Positions 54,501 to 64,000 of a stretch of 64,000 nucleotides of DNA are shown piece after piece. Location of the stretch: positions 1,812,296 to 1,876,295 of the forward strand of contig VZRZ01000509.1 of assembly GCA_013398175.1 (NCBI GenBank), read 5' to 3'. Numbering within the stretch: position 1 is the first letter of the stretch; every line of letters starts with the position of its first letter. This stretch comes from Climacteris rufus (Eukaryota > Chordata > Aves > Passeriformes > Climacteridae). Both the position numbers and the translations under genes were made by a program. A model generated the notes under the pieces. That model did no database searches and had not been told where the DNA came from. It worked only from the letters and a program-made list of their open reading frames with translations.

Positions 54501-55632
54501 TTAGGTAATCTCTTTTACCTGAAGGGAACCAACAAGAAACATGGAGAGGGACTTCTTACAAGAGCATGTAGTCACAGAACAAGGGGGAATGGCTTCCAAC
54601 TGAAAGAGAGTGGGTTTAAATTAGATATTAGGAAAAAAAATTTTTGCTGCGAGGGTGATGAGGCACTGGAACAGGTTGCCCAGAGAAGCTGTGGATGCCC
54701 CATCCCTGGAAGTGTTCAAGGTCAGGCTGGATGGAGATCTCAGCAACCTGGTCTACTGGAAGGTGTCCCTGACATGGCAGGGGGTTGGAACTGGATGATC
54801 TTTAAGGTCCCTTCCAACCCAAACCATTCTAAGAGTACATGATAATTTTATCATCTTCTACAGATGTTTGTTGATTTTAGTGGTAGTGCCATAATTAAAA
54901 TCACAAACACTTCAGATTGTTTGGATTTGTCACCACTGTTCAGTAAGTCAGAGTTATGCATTTGAGCAGGTTAACAATGACCCATTTTGTGCCCCTTCCC
55001 GTAAACTGCTTTTAAATGACCCAAAGGCATGGTACCACTCCTAAGAAATAATGTCCAGTTTTTTCACATCTTACTGACAGAACCAGGAATTTATATAGTT
55101 TGCCAAAAGGTTATTCAATTCACAGCCACTGGCAACCACCTGGAATTTTAACTGATCTCCTGATCACACACAACTTTCAAATGCAGTAGAAACATTGCTC
55201 TTTGTCCAGGTAAGTTCAGCATCACAGATAACAGATCTCTCTCCTCTCTCATGAAACCATTTTGTGACAAAGCACCTCAGACCTGCACCTTTCACCCACC
55301 CCAAAAAACAGAGTAGTTCGAACAGTCCCTTTCTTTCCCAGCTATTGCAGCATGCCTTACCTGGATGCGTGCCTCTCATTTAGAAAACATCTCTTGTGTT
55401 TTAACAGTTTTGGCATAGCCTATACACTTATCATGTTACCCCATTCACATCACTGAGGACAGACATTCCCACTCCAAGACACATCCCTGCAGGCTGAAAA
55501 TGAAAGAGGAGAAAGGGCCAGCAAATGAACACACTGAGCTCTCCACCTCTATGAAAGGACTCCTGAGCCACTTGACAATATCTACAATTCAATTGCATTT
55601 CCATTTAAAAAAAAAGAAAGTCAGCTTTGACT
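51501..55632 (-). other. MFSD4B: Intergenic / probable MFSD4B 3'UTR
   Basis: No coding exon on either strand. Reading - strand from the MFSD4B stop, AATAAA hexamers occur at 54497-54502, 54176-54181, 52804-52809 and 51750-51755, so the 3'UTR could be about 1.1 to 3.9 kb long. A CR1 fragment lies at 54543-54830. Which signal is used cannot be told from sequence. Confidence 0.5.
54543..54830 (+). mobile_element. CR1 3' fragment (~290 bp)
   Basis: ggagagggacttcttacaag, then ggcactggaacaggttgccc, gaactggatgatctttaagg and tcccttccaacccaaaccat are nearly consensus avian CR1 3' sequence. It ends at aaaccattct without the octamer tail. Low apparent divergence suggests one of the younger copies here. 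Antisense to MFSD4B. Confidence 0.9.
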
Positions 55633-56882
55633 CTATGCACTCTTTTCCCAGTCAACATTCCCATTTTGTCTCCCAGGGGAGCCACCAACAACCACTGGAG
55701 AATCGCCCAACACATCATCCAGATGGGAGTGGAGGGAGCCTTCAGCTGGAGAGTCCCCTGCTATCTTAAGGGAGGTGTCTGTCAGAGAGTTTTTCATCTT
55801 GTCATTCATTTCGATCACCTCAAAGTCTGCATCGTTCCACTGTCTCACATCCTCATCCTCCTCGTCCTCAGTAAGCCTCGGGTTGGACAACAAAGCTTTC
55901 CGGGTCTCGCCGTCTCTCACCTCTTTCAAGTCCTTCTTCTGGGAAGCCTTGGCCAGTTTGTACATCACGGGGAAGATCAGGAGTGTGACTGCAGAAGCCC
56001 CAAAGGCAGCGTACATAACGACAGGCACGTCGTGGAACCTGCCCTGGAGGTAGCCCACGGCGACGGGAATGCACATCTCACCCAGCGTGGCGCCGATCAC
56101 GAACAGAGAGGCGGCTTTGGCCTCCACCACCGTGTACTGCTCTAGCCAGGAAATGCCGCTGGGGAAGACGGTGGCCATGGACGCCCCGTACACGGCGCTG
56201 CCCACCCACAGCAAGGTTTGGTAATGTGCAAGGAAGGCCAGGGCTGACGAGGAGATGGCAGAGCTAAAGAGACTGAGCAGGATCATGGTGGCAGGGGACA
56301 GGAAAGCAGCACCGAATATCGCCAGGCCTCTGCACACTGCAAACGCACCCCAGAACACAGAATTCAAAGTAGCTGCTCCACTTTCTTTCATGCCAGCAAA
56401 GACCATTGCGTAAGTAAATATATAAGAGCCATAAGTGACCTCTGCTCCCACGTAGAAGAGGAAGAATACAAACAGGAGGCCAACTAGAGGCCAGTGGTAT
56501 TTGGCAAGCCTGTCCTTCTGCCCAGAAGCCCTTGATTTGTCTCGAGCTGAGCTGTGCTTTGAATACAAAACAAAAAAGAAGATGGAAACGAGGAGAAGAT
56601 AGGTCCCTATGACAACATAGGACCACAAAAAGTCTCCATCATGATGGCCTTCCAGTGCTGGTATAGTCGATGCGGCCGATGCTGCCGATGCTGTTGGCAC
56701 GGACTTCAGGACAGACTGGTTTGTCTTTTCAGCCTCTGGAAGTTCTTTAGATTCAGAAGCCCCCAAGGCCACTTTAGCCAGGATCGGAGCCAGAAATGCA
56801 CCGGCAGCAAAACTGAAGTGCAAAGCCTGCATGTGCGGCCCAGCATCTGATCCCCAGGTATTCAGTATCAGTACATTGCCAC
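55633..56882 (-). CDS. MFSD4B: MFSD4B exon 4 (terminal, 1,250 bases)
   Basis: Encodes 416 residues and a TAG stop (55635-55633). Membrane segments, read in order: GNVLIL...FAAGAFLAPILAKVAL; SYVVIGTYLLLVSIFFFVLY; WPLVGLLFVFFLFYVGAEVT; SVFWGAFAVCRGLAIFGAAF; TMILLSLFSSAISSSALAFL; LLWVGSAVYGASMATVFPSG; AASLFVIGATLGEMCIPVAV; VVMYAAFGASAVTLLIFPVM. A loop rich in Ala/Ser (ASAASAASTIPALEG) follows the first of these. The tail carries KALLSNPRLTEDEEDEDVRQ, an acidic dileucine-like element that could act in trafficking (inference). Acceptor ccgatctgcag. The ATG at 57027 belongs to intronic sequence, not the gene start. Confidence 0.96.
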
Positions 56883-59800
56883 CTGCAGATCGGAGAGAGG
56901 AGGATTCAGTCATTTTAGTCTGAGAGCAGATACCGTTTAAAAGGAAAAAAACCACCAACAAAACAAAACAAACCATTACCTGTATTACTAATTCAATGTG
57001 CAATAATGCCAGATTTAGCAAATACAATGTGCAAAACAGTAGTTAACTGAAATTCCGCCTTAGATCCATGTGATTACTTGAGCTTTAGGAGGTATTCACA
57101 GCAGTCAAAACAGAGTCGTGCAGTGGCTTAATCCAGCAGCAATGGCCAGGAATAAAGAGAGGTTTACATTGGGCATTAAGAAAATTTCTTCACAGAAAGG
57201 CTTGTCAAGCATTGGAACAGACTGCCGAGGCAAGTGGTTAAGTCACCATCCCTGGAGGTGTTTAAAGGACACATAAATGTGGCATTTGGGACATGGTTTA
57301 GTGCTGGGTTAATAGTTAGACTCGACAACCTTAAGGGTCTTTTCCGACCTAAGGACCCTATGATTCTAATTACCCTATTTGACAATTTGCAGCATTTTTT
57401 GGCCTTTTTTAAAAGAGAAATTTAACTGCTTCTCATTTCTCTAAGTATCACAAGCAACAATGCCCAATGCTAAGAATGAGAGACCTCATTAAACATTATC
57501 CCAGGAAAAAAACCAAATCACTTGCTTCTGATGAGCTGGGACCACCCCAACTGTGTTCAAATGACTTTCCAGAATCAGAAAGGTTTATATCAACACCACT
57601 GCAAAGATCAAACTACAACACCATTAGATCAACAATAGTGGGAGAAAACAAGATCTCAGAGAGGTGTTTGGAAGGAGTCCCTCAGAAGAATGCATGAAAT
57701 CAAGAACAGTAATAAAATTCCTATGCTGCACTACAGCAGTCCTGGTAACTCAGCATGAACACTCTTCCAAATCAATTCAGCTATACTTTACTGCCTTGCT
57801 TTTAATTTCTTCTGCTGCTCCTGCTCAGGCTGGGAAGTCTCCCTGTCTCTGAGGTCTGACTTCCCAGCATTACACCCACTGACGGTGTTTTTACCATTAG
57901 CTGACAAGATTTTCCCATACAAAGAATTTTTAAACCAATGTGTGTGTAACAATCTTACCAGAGGCAGCAAATGCAGCTCTGCACTCTGTTTATTTCACAT
58001 GACCTGTGCCACACAAAACCATCTTCTCACTACTGGATCCTGTATCGTGCTCTTTTACATCTTACCAGAGCTCCCTCAACACAGAATTATGGCAGTGGGT
58101 TCACATGTGCAGCCAACATTCCTTTGTGTTGCCAACCAGCCAAGCCACCACAGCCAGGCCCTGGGATGCTTCCAGAGCTGTTTGGATGGCTGAGCCAATA
58201 CATGCATCAGCTCTTTCTCAGCAGTAACCCTGCCCTGAAGCTGCTCAGCTACATCCAGTAGTACCTTGCTGGCTAGGAACCATCCACAGGCTCCCTCAGC
58301 AGGGCAGCAGGGTCAGCACACACTGTTGAGACATTGCTGGGGAGGTGCCAGGCCAGTGCCTGCCTGGTGTTGCTTCACTGCCACGTGCTACAGCACTGCC
58401 AGAACACTCTGCTGACTGAGGTACTTTTGGGCATTTCCTGATCTCCATGTGCAAGTGTGCCAGCATTTCCCAGGCATCTCTAAGCATGCTCAATTCTCAT
58501 GCTGTGGCCTTGCCTCCTGATGCAAAGAGCCTGCTAAAGCCAACCATCCCTAACCCATCCTTCCTAATCTGTGCCCAGGGGATTCATTTCTGTGGGAGTC
58601 TGGTTTTTGTACCTCTAGCACAAGTGACCTTTCTGACCACACCTGTGGACATCTGCTCTGCAACTTCACCAATACCTCTTGGAACTGGAGAATCATTTAG
58701 GTTGGAAAAAATCTCTGAGATCATCTTCTTCCAACCAGAAGCCTCTGCTAAAAAATTTGTTGTGAACAGCTTTCCAGCTAAAGTGTTGGGTTTTGGTTTG
58801 TTTTTTTTTTTTTGCCCAGGCCATCTGCAGTATGCACATGCCACAGACTTACAGTCTGGGGTACAGAAAAAGTTTGTATTCCCACCTAAGTGTGGCTGGC
58901 CCAAGGTGGAATATATTCCTGAATTTAGGGAGATGGGTGCTCTGAATCCCCAGCTGCTGCTGACTCAGCTGTCAGTGGGCAACTCTTCCAACAGCAACTA
59001 TAAGAATCTCTCAAACACCAGGGCCTAACTTAGGCCCAGCTAATGCTAATGAACCAGCTTCCTGTAGATGAGTAATTTAAAGAAAACACTGCTTAAAGAG
59101 CACAGGACACTTCCTTTATGCCTATAAAGGCCCACTGAAATGCATATTGATCTTCTCCATGAAGCAAGAGATACCACACTCCCCAAGCCCCTTAAAGGAC
59201 AGCATGTCACACACACTGGAAGCCTCAGGACCAGATTAATCCAAGAATTCCAGCCAGGTAAAACAGCTTCCCTTTTTAAATTCAAGATGTATCACAAGAA
59301 AAACCAGCAGTTGTTTTGATATGCTTGAAGTTCCCAATTATTTTGGAAGTATCAGACCACACAGTCCCTTACCTGTGTCCAGAATTCCCATGGAGCCTCC
59401 AATTACTGACATCCAGACTGTTAATAGCACAGCTTCCTTACACCAGGGTATTGCATAACAACCCACCGCTGTTGCAAGCATGGAAAATGCTGGAAAGGTT
59501 AAAAAAAAAACCAAAATAAAACCCTCACATACTACAGTTTCTATTTAAACAACACAGAAGACCAAGCAATAATTACTAAAAGTTACAGATAATCCCAATA
59601 GGTGATGCAACGTCAATACCTCAATCCATGGTTAGCAGTACCAGCTAGAGAGTTCAACAGATCATTTTGCATTTGGGAAAAAAAAGGAATTTCATCAGGA
59701 TATGAAGCCTGCATGACAAAACTGTTAGGCTAAAGCAAAGGGAGTAGCAGGTCCTGCTAAGACACTAAGAAGTCTTCTGCAAACTTGTGCTCTAGAAATG

Positions 59801-62800
59801 TTACTTCACCATGAAACCAGCAAAAAACATGAGTTTGAACAGTGTCAAGCTGGCCCTCTGAGAACTGCACAAAATTTAATTTGGTTCCATTTTTAAAAGA
59901 ATCCAAATCACTAAGCTCTTAAAATCCTGTAAAGTAATTGTACCCTGGCCACCAAGTGACCTCCATATAAAGATGCTGACTTTTATTTATGTTCTATTCT
60001 TACATGAAGGTTGTATTCCAAGGGATTTCTGGAGTTGTAAAGAGACAGAACTACAACATTCCTCATAATAAATTTAGTAGCAATTCATTAACTGTATTAA
60101 TTTTGCCATTATTTGCTATACTTACAACATGCCATTTTAAAAAACATTTTTTAGCAGATGGAAATTGATTTTACTACCATTTGGAAGGAAGTTCAGCAGT
60201 TAAATGCCATGCTTGTAATTACCTTCCTAATAAAATAATCTGCAATTAATATCTTGAATAGACAGTAACAGGTTCTTAGAAAGCTTGTACCAGTTCAGCT
60301 GTCTCTGTTCTTTTTCAAGTGCCTGATCACAGATGTGGCAGATACTTAAAAGATCAATGGATGCTGATGTAATTAAGAATTTAGGTTAATTCCAAACAAA
60401 AACAGCAACAATAGTAAAAATAAATGTCCAGAACCCTAAAGTCCTAGCAAGATACTTGGAATATATGCCTCAAAACATTTTTGAAGCTGTACACATTGAG
60501 CTGCATGAAGAAAACACTAGAGATGGGCTGTATTGAGTACAGCTTCTCAGGTGTCCCACTCACACCTGAAAAGTAACTTCTCAGCAAGTGCTCAGTTGTC
60601 CACTTCAGCTCCATACCTGAAGACTGGCACTCAAAAGTTTCCTTGACAAAGACAGATTATGGCTCCAATTTTTTCTCTGTGCAGAAAAAAATTTGCAGGA
60701 CTGCAGAGTTCCAGCAGTGGAAAGATGGGAGGTAAAACTACACAAACCCAAATCTCTTAGAGAAAAATACATGATGAAAATCAGAGCAGCTTCACTGTTC
60801 AAACTGTGGTCTTGCCATAAGTCCTACCAAATTGGAAAGGATCCATCATTTCCCAAGCACTGTTGGCAGACAGCTATCCTGCATTGTGCCTCAGGAAAAG
60901 AAGCCAATACTAAACTATTTCAAGTTAACATGCACTTCCCCATGTGTGTGTGCTGATTCCATTACAGAAGGTAAAGTCTCAAATGTGAGACACACACAAC
61001 TCTGCCCTTGTCAGATGCACAAGGAGGAGGCTAAAGGAAACCCACTTTGCAGGGGTTCTGGAGCAGACAAATAAAGGACAGGGAGGAGACTGGATAAAGG
61101 CATCTTAGAACAAGAGCAAATAAGAACTGATCCATGAAAATGAAGACAAGAAGAGGGGGAAAAGAGACAGACAGACATTATATGTATGACATGATTGCTC
61201 CTTATAAGCGACAGGCACATGGGGATGAGAAGAGACTTAATTCAAACATGAGCAATGCAAAAAGGGATCTTCTCATCTTCTCTGAACAGCATGCTCCTTA
61301 AGGAAGGCACAGTTCCCTGAATTAATGAGAAGACAGAGAGTGAGCCCTGGTATATGGTTAAACCCTAATTTACAGCACAAAGGCACTTGAAAGAAAAAAA
61401 GACAGGGCTTTCACTATTGTAGGTGTGTTCTGAGACTCTGGGCAGCACGGACACGGCAGCACAACTCCAAGAGGAGCCGCTCCCTTCCGGATGCTGCGTG
61501 TGGCTCTCGGCTCCCTGAGGGCTGAGCAGCCCCGCTCTGCCCTGAGCTCCTGCAGGAGCAAATTTCCACGAGGCCAGTAAACTGTTTAAATCAGCCGCTG
61601 TGGTTGCTAAAGTTTAAATGTTTCCACCATCACAGACAGTATTTAATATTTTCCACTTTAAACAAGTTATAATTTGGCTAAGGCCCTCCAGTCAAAATCT
61701 CCAGCCTTTTGTCCAGTGCACGAAGATGATCGTGACTGATGAGAGCTAAGAAAGGGAAGGGTTTTAGGAAGCTCCCCCCACAGAAACGCGCCTCGGCGCG
61801 ACTGCTGGAGGTTCCTGCTGCACACACGGCAGCCAAACACAGCTTCCTGCTTGATGTTTCGCAGCGTCCTGGAGAAGCCTGTATGTTCCAACAGCACCTA
61901 CACACACGCACGTTACTTGATACAAACTAAGAAAAAAGTCCAGTTGTACTTTTCCGTGCAAACCAAAGGCAGCTTTTGGTCAATGCAAATAAAATTTTTC
62001 AGTTCAATGCCCGTTCCCGCCGCTGATGCGCCCGGCGGGCCCAGGCTCTTGGCAGCGATGCTGCAGAGCAGCAGTGCCCGGGCACACGCGGGGTCGGGAA
62101 TCCCGACAGGGCAGGACACGGCGACAGCGAGCGGCAGCACGGCCGCGGGGATTTTGGGGGCAGCAGCACCACAGCCCACGGGGACTCCCCTGTTCCCGGG
62201 GCTCGGCCCCGCTCCGCAAAGGCCACACATCTCCCGCCGGGGGAGCAGCGTCGGACGGGGCGGCACTCACCGAGCAGCAGATGGGCGTTCATGCAGTCGA
62301 AGAGCAGCCCGCCGAGCATCGACCCGCCCAGGCAGCCCAGGGACCGGCCCACGAAGATGTAGTAGATGTCGCTGACGTTCTTGCGGACATTGGCGGCCAG
62401 GTTGGGGAAGGTGGGACCCAGCACGGCGATGCTCATCCCCTGCAGGGCAGAGTGCGGGGTCACCGCGCCCGTCCCGTGCCCCGGCCGGGCCGGGGAAGGG
62501 GCCGCCCCGCCAACCCCGCTCACTCACCAGCCCCAGAAAGGCGGCGCAGAGCGCCCCGGTGATGCACCAGCGCAGCACGGCCCCGGCCCCGCCGCGGCAG
62601 CACCGCCCCCNNNNNNNNNNNNNNNNNNNNNNNNNNNNNNNNNNNNNNNNNNNNNNNNNNNNNNNNNNNNNNNNNNNNNNNNNNNNNNNNNNNNNNNNNN
62701 NNNNNNNNNNNNNNNNNNNNNNNNNNNNNNNNNNNNNNNNNNNNNNNNNNNNNNNNNNNNNNNNNNNNNNNNNNNNNNNNNNNNNNNNNNNNNNNNNNNN

Positions 62801-63044
62801 NNNNNNNNNNNNNNNNNNNNNNNNNNNNNNNNNNNNNNNNNNNNNNNNNNNNNNNNNNNNNNNNNNNNNNNNNNNNNNNNNNNNNNNNNNNNNNNGGAGG
62901 GGCGGGAGCATCGGCAAGAGGAGCGGCGGGAGCATCGGCAAGAGGAGCGGCAGCAGCGCCGGGCTCAGCCCCGGGGGGCAGCACCGCCTCGCCCTCGGCC
63001 GGGGGCTCCTCCTGGGGACAGGGCTCGGCGCTGGGGAGCGACAT
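55633..63044 (-). CDS. MFSD4B: MFSD4B, major facilitator (sodium/glucose-type transporter), 4 exons, gap in exon 1
   Basis: Multi-pass membrane transporter of the major facilitator superfamily. The orthologue NaGLT1/SLC60A2 was described as a sodium-dependent glucose transporter of kidney epithelium. CDS on the - strand: 63044-62528 (interrupted by Ns), 62439-62271, 59489-59373, 56882-55633. Phases of exons 2-4 agree exactly (512 codons including TAG). Exon 2 encodes GMSIAVLGPTFPNLAANVRK and the MFS loop GRSLGCLGGSMLGG; exon 3 gives GGSMGILDTG; exon 4 gives GNVLILNTWG, PHMQALHFSFAAGAFLAPIL, YVGAEVTYGSYIF, YGASMATVFPSGISWLEQY and an acidic cytoplasmic tail (LTEDEEDEDVRQWNDADFEV). Tail-to-tail with REV3L, as in other vertebrates. 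The only ATG that fits upstream is at 63044. Exon 1 frame cannot be closed across the gap as sized. Confidence 0.93.
57150..57368 (+). mobile_element. CR1 3' fragment (~220 bp)
   Basis: gcattggaacagactgccga, then ggcaagtggttaagtcacca, tccctggaggtgtttaaagg and the final accctatgattct match a CR1 3' end. It is related to, but more diverged than, the 37070-38197 copy, sharing ggtgtt/gtggcatttgg/gctgggttaa blocks. Confidence 0.85.
58688..58738 (-). mobile_element. CR1 3'-end fragment
   Basis: gagaatcatttaggttggaa, then aaaatctctgagatcatctt and cttccaacc, is the reverse complement of a CR1 3' end. The extent to the right is unclear. Confidence 0.75.
59373..59489 (-). CDS. MFSD4B: MFSD4B exon 3
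   Basis: 117 bases: FSMLATAVGCYAIPWCKEAV, then LLTVWMSVIGGSMGILDT, two membrane segments. It joins exon 2 through a split Ala codon and exon 4 through a split Gly codon. - strand acceptor aacctttccag, donor gtaagg. Confidence 0.94.
59490..62270 (-). other. MFSD4B intron 2
   Basis: About 59490-61400 is AT-rich with nothing recognised. From about 61430 it becomes GC-rich towards exons 1 and 2. Several overlapping frames at 61850-62560 are GC-rich shadows. Confidence 0.75.
62271..62439 (-). CDS. MFSD4B: MFSD4B exon 2
   Basis: 169 bases, phase 0 start. Helix 1 end GMSIAVLGPTFPNLAANVRK, then NVSDIYYIFVGRSLGCLGGS and MLGGLLFDCMNAHLLL. The GR-x-x-G motif of the MFS cytoplasmic loop is present. - strand acceptor ctgccctgcag, donor gtgagt. 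The upstream intron is only 88 bases (62440-62527). Confidence 0.95.
62528..63044 (-). CDS. MFSD4B: MFSD4B exon 1 (start codon, broken by N gap)
   Basis: ATG at 63044-63042 (G at -3). Then MSLPSAEPCPQEEPPAEGEA, an alanine/proline-rich cytoplasmic N-terminus with two copies of APLADAPA before the gap. After the gap, GGAGAVLRWCITGALCAAFL plus GL starts the first membrane helix and stops at donor gtgagt. Visible parts are 149 and 83 bases; with 285 Ns the total is not a multiple of three, so the gap length is only nominal or a base is wrong. Confidence 0.8.
62611..62895. other. Assembly gap (285 N)
   Basis: Run of N inside MFSD4B exon 1. Its size appears nominal because the reading frame does not close with 285 bases. 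Confidence 0.99.
62896..62945 (-). repeat. MFSD4B: 24-bp tandem repeat at the edge of the assembly gap
   Basis: Two copies of ggcgggagcatcggcaagag plus gagc (+ strand) encode APLADAPA twice in MFSD4B exon 1 and abut the Ns. More copies probably lie in the gap. Confidence 0.85.
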
Positions 63045-63106
63045 TGCGGGCACGATGGCACTCCGCACCGCTACAGGCTTGTGCCGCTGTGCCCGGAGAA
63101 GTGCCC

Positions 63107-63114
63107 TTATAAAG
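63107..63114 (-). promoter_or_regulatory. MFSD4B: Possible TATA-like element of MFSD4B
   Basis: ctttataa on the - strand, 62-70 bases upstream of the ATG, would place transcription start near 63080. A TATA box at the edge of a CpG island is possible but not typical. Confidence 0.35.
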
Positions 63115-64000
63115 CAGCATTTATTCTTTCATTTATTTTTAATCTTTGTTATCACGGAACTCAAACTGCACTACTCGACCTTCAGACTGCCGATCATAAA
63201 AGGTCTTTGTCTTCTACAATGACTATGTTATAGTACATTGATAAAGCTTCTCAAGACAGAGCGCTGCTGGGTCTCCTAAGGACAGGTATTAAAACATTCC
63301 TGGTATTAAGGACAGGTATTAAAACATTCCTGGTACTAAAAGTATCGAGTATTAAACCCACACATTCCCACCACTCACGCTGAGCAGCTCACAGACGGTT
63401 CCTGCTCCGTGTCTGGCACTGAGGGGCTGCTCTTTGCAAGAAAGGCTCAGAGTTTCAGCACTTGGTGTGTTTAAGTCTCACAAAACTCAAAAGCTAATTC
63501 CAAACTACACTGTTTTGCTCTGCAGGTTGTTCCTAACAATTATGTACTGGGATATAACAGGGCACGGACAGTGCAGCAACCCATTCCCGTTTCTCCTGGC
63601 ACTGGCAAGCGTGTTGCAAGCGCATTCCTGTTCGCGAAAGCCTGGGGGCAGTGACGCTACAGTTGTTTTTATAAAGTTTAGGTGCTACAAGTAACACTCT
63701 GCCACATAACTTTTAAACCTGATGGATCCCACGTTCATACCTTTGCAAGAGTGCAAAGTCTGAGCCATGAGATATCTGCAAAACACTGCTGAGCTTCTGT
63801 TCATAGGTCCACTGGTAGAGACAATACCAGAAAAATAATTTCAGCTATTAAATAATAGTAATCATACTCGAGTCAAACCACATTTCTAGATGTTAGTATT
63901 TTAACCTTGCTATAAAAACAGTTTCCTGAAAAAGAGATGGCAGCATTTGAAATTTCTTCCCTAGACTTCTCCTCACTATTGTTTTACACACTTACAAAGA
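63115..64000. other. Region upstream of MFSD4B
   Basis: No coding exon recognised. It contains a 30-bp tandem duplication at 63277-63336. Any upstream gene is outside the window. Confidence 0.7.
63277..63336. repeat. 30-bp tandem duplication upstream of MFSD4B
   Basis: taaggacaggtattaaaaca followed by ttcctggtat occurs at 63277-63306 and again, with one mismatch at the last base, at 63307-63336. Near-identity suggests a recent event, about 235 bases upstream of the ATG. Confidence 0.9.

Larger units (their letters stand above)
56883..59372 (-). other. MFSD4B intron 3
   Basis: Contains CR1 fragments at 57150-57368 and 58688-58738, and a T run near 58798-58813. Open frames up to 193 codons (58447-59028, +) are chance products partly made of CR1. 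Confidence 0.8.
61990..63110. promoter_or_regulatory. MFSD4B: CpG island over MFSD4B 5' end
   Basis: Dense CpG and high GC spanning exons 1 and 2, the 88-base first intron and the N gap, in sharp contrast with the AT-rich flanks. Typical of a vertebrate housekeeping-type promoter. Confidence 0.75.

Noticed and set aside
58447..59028. 193-codon + strand open frame in MFSD4B intron 3
   Set aside because: Includes CR1 sequence and a poly-T run; no protein-like pattern.
61851..62562. GC-rich long frames on both strands around MFSD4B exon 2
   Set aside because: Shadows of exon 2 and CpG-island sequence; only the - strand frame with matching splice sites is supported.
1..64000. CRISPR arrays, bacterial operons, tRNA or rRNA genes
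   Set aside because: Vertebrate intron-exon structure throughout; no such pattern seen by eye.

Overview
This window is vertebrate nuclear DNA, almost certainly from a bird. It has intron-split genes with consensus GT-AG borders. Its few interspersed repeats are mostly CR1 retroposon fragments, some with the CR1 tail resembling ATTCTATG. It carries the REV3L-MFSD4B gene pair in the tail-to-tail arrangement known from other vertebrates. Sequence quality is draft-assembly grade: single Ns at 17941 and 22695 beside poly-A runs, and a 285-base N gap at 62611-62895.

REV3L, the catalytic subunit of DNA polymerase zeta, fills 1 to about 51500 on the + strand. I could place 22 coding exons, from 1994-2231 to 50337-50477 with its TAA stop. 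They join in one frame and give about 2,762 residues; the N-terminal ~10-12% of the protein lies upstream of the window. In order they hold a giant 4.2-kb exon (DUF4683/basic region and REV7-binding motif 1), a second large exon with REV7-binding motif 2, a degenerate exonuclease-like domain, the family-B palm motifs A (39426-39449), B (41587-41628) and C (42377-43411, split by an intron), and the CysA and CysB metal-binding modules. The longest introns are 19463-28386 and 28503-33448.

From about 51500 to 55632 there is no coding gene. This stretch holds a CR1 fragment and probably the MFSD4B 3'UTR.

MFSD4B, a major-facilitator sodium/glucose-type transporter, lies on the - strand from 63044 down to 55633 in four exons. 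Exon 1 is GC-rich, sits in a CpG island and is broken by the N gap. Upstream of it (63115-64000) I see no gene.

The two genes are functionally unrelated: REV3L does translesion synthesis in the nucleus and MFSD4B does membrane transport. They are linked only by position and converging 3' ends. I found no undescribed multi-gene system. The notable items are a well-preserved hAT-type transposon with an 8-bp target duplication, a 48-bp CR1 insertion with a perfect 13-bp duplication, a very weak splice donor after 16864, substitutions in polymerase motif B, and a tandem repeat beside the MFSD4B gap.
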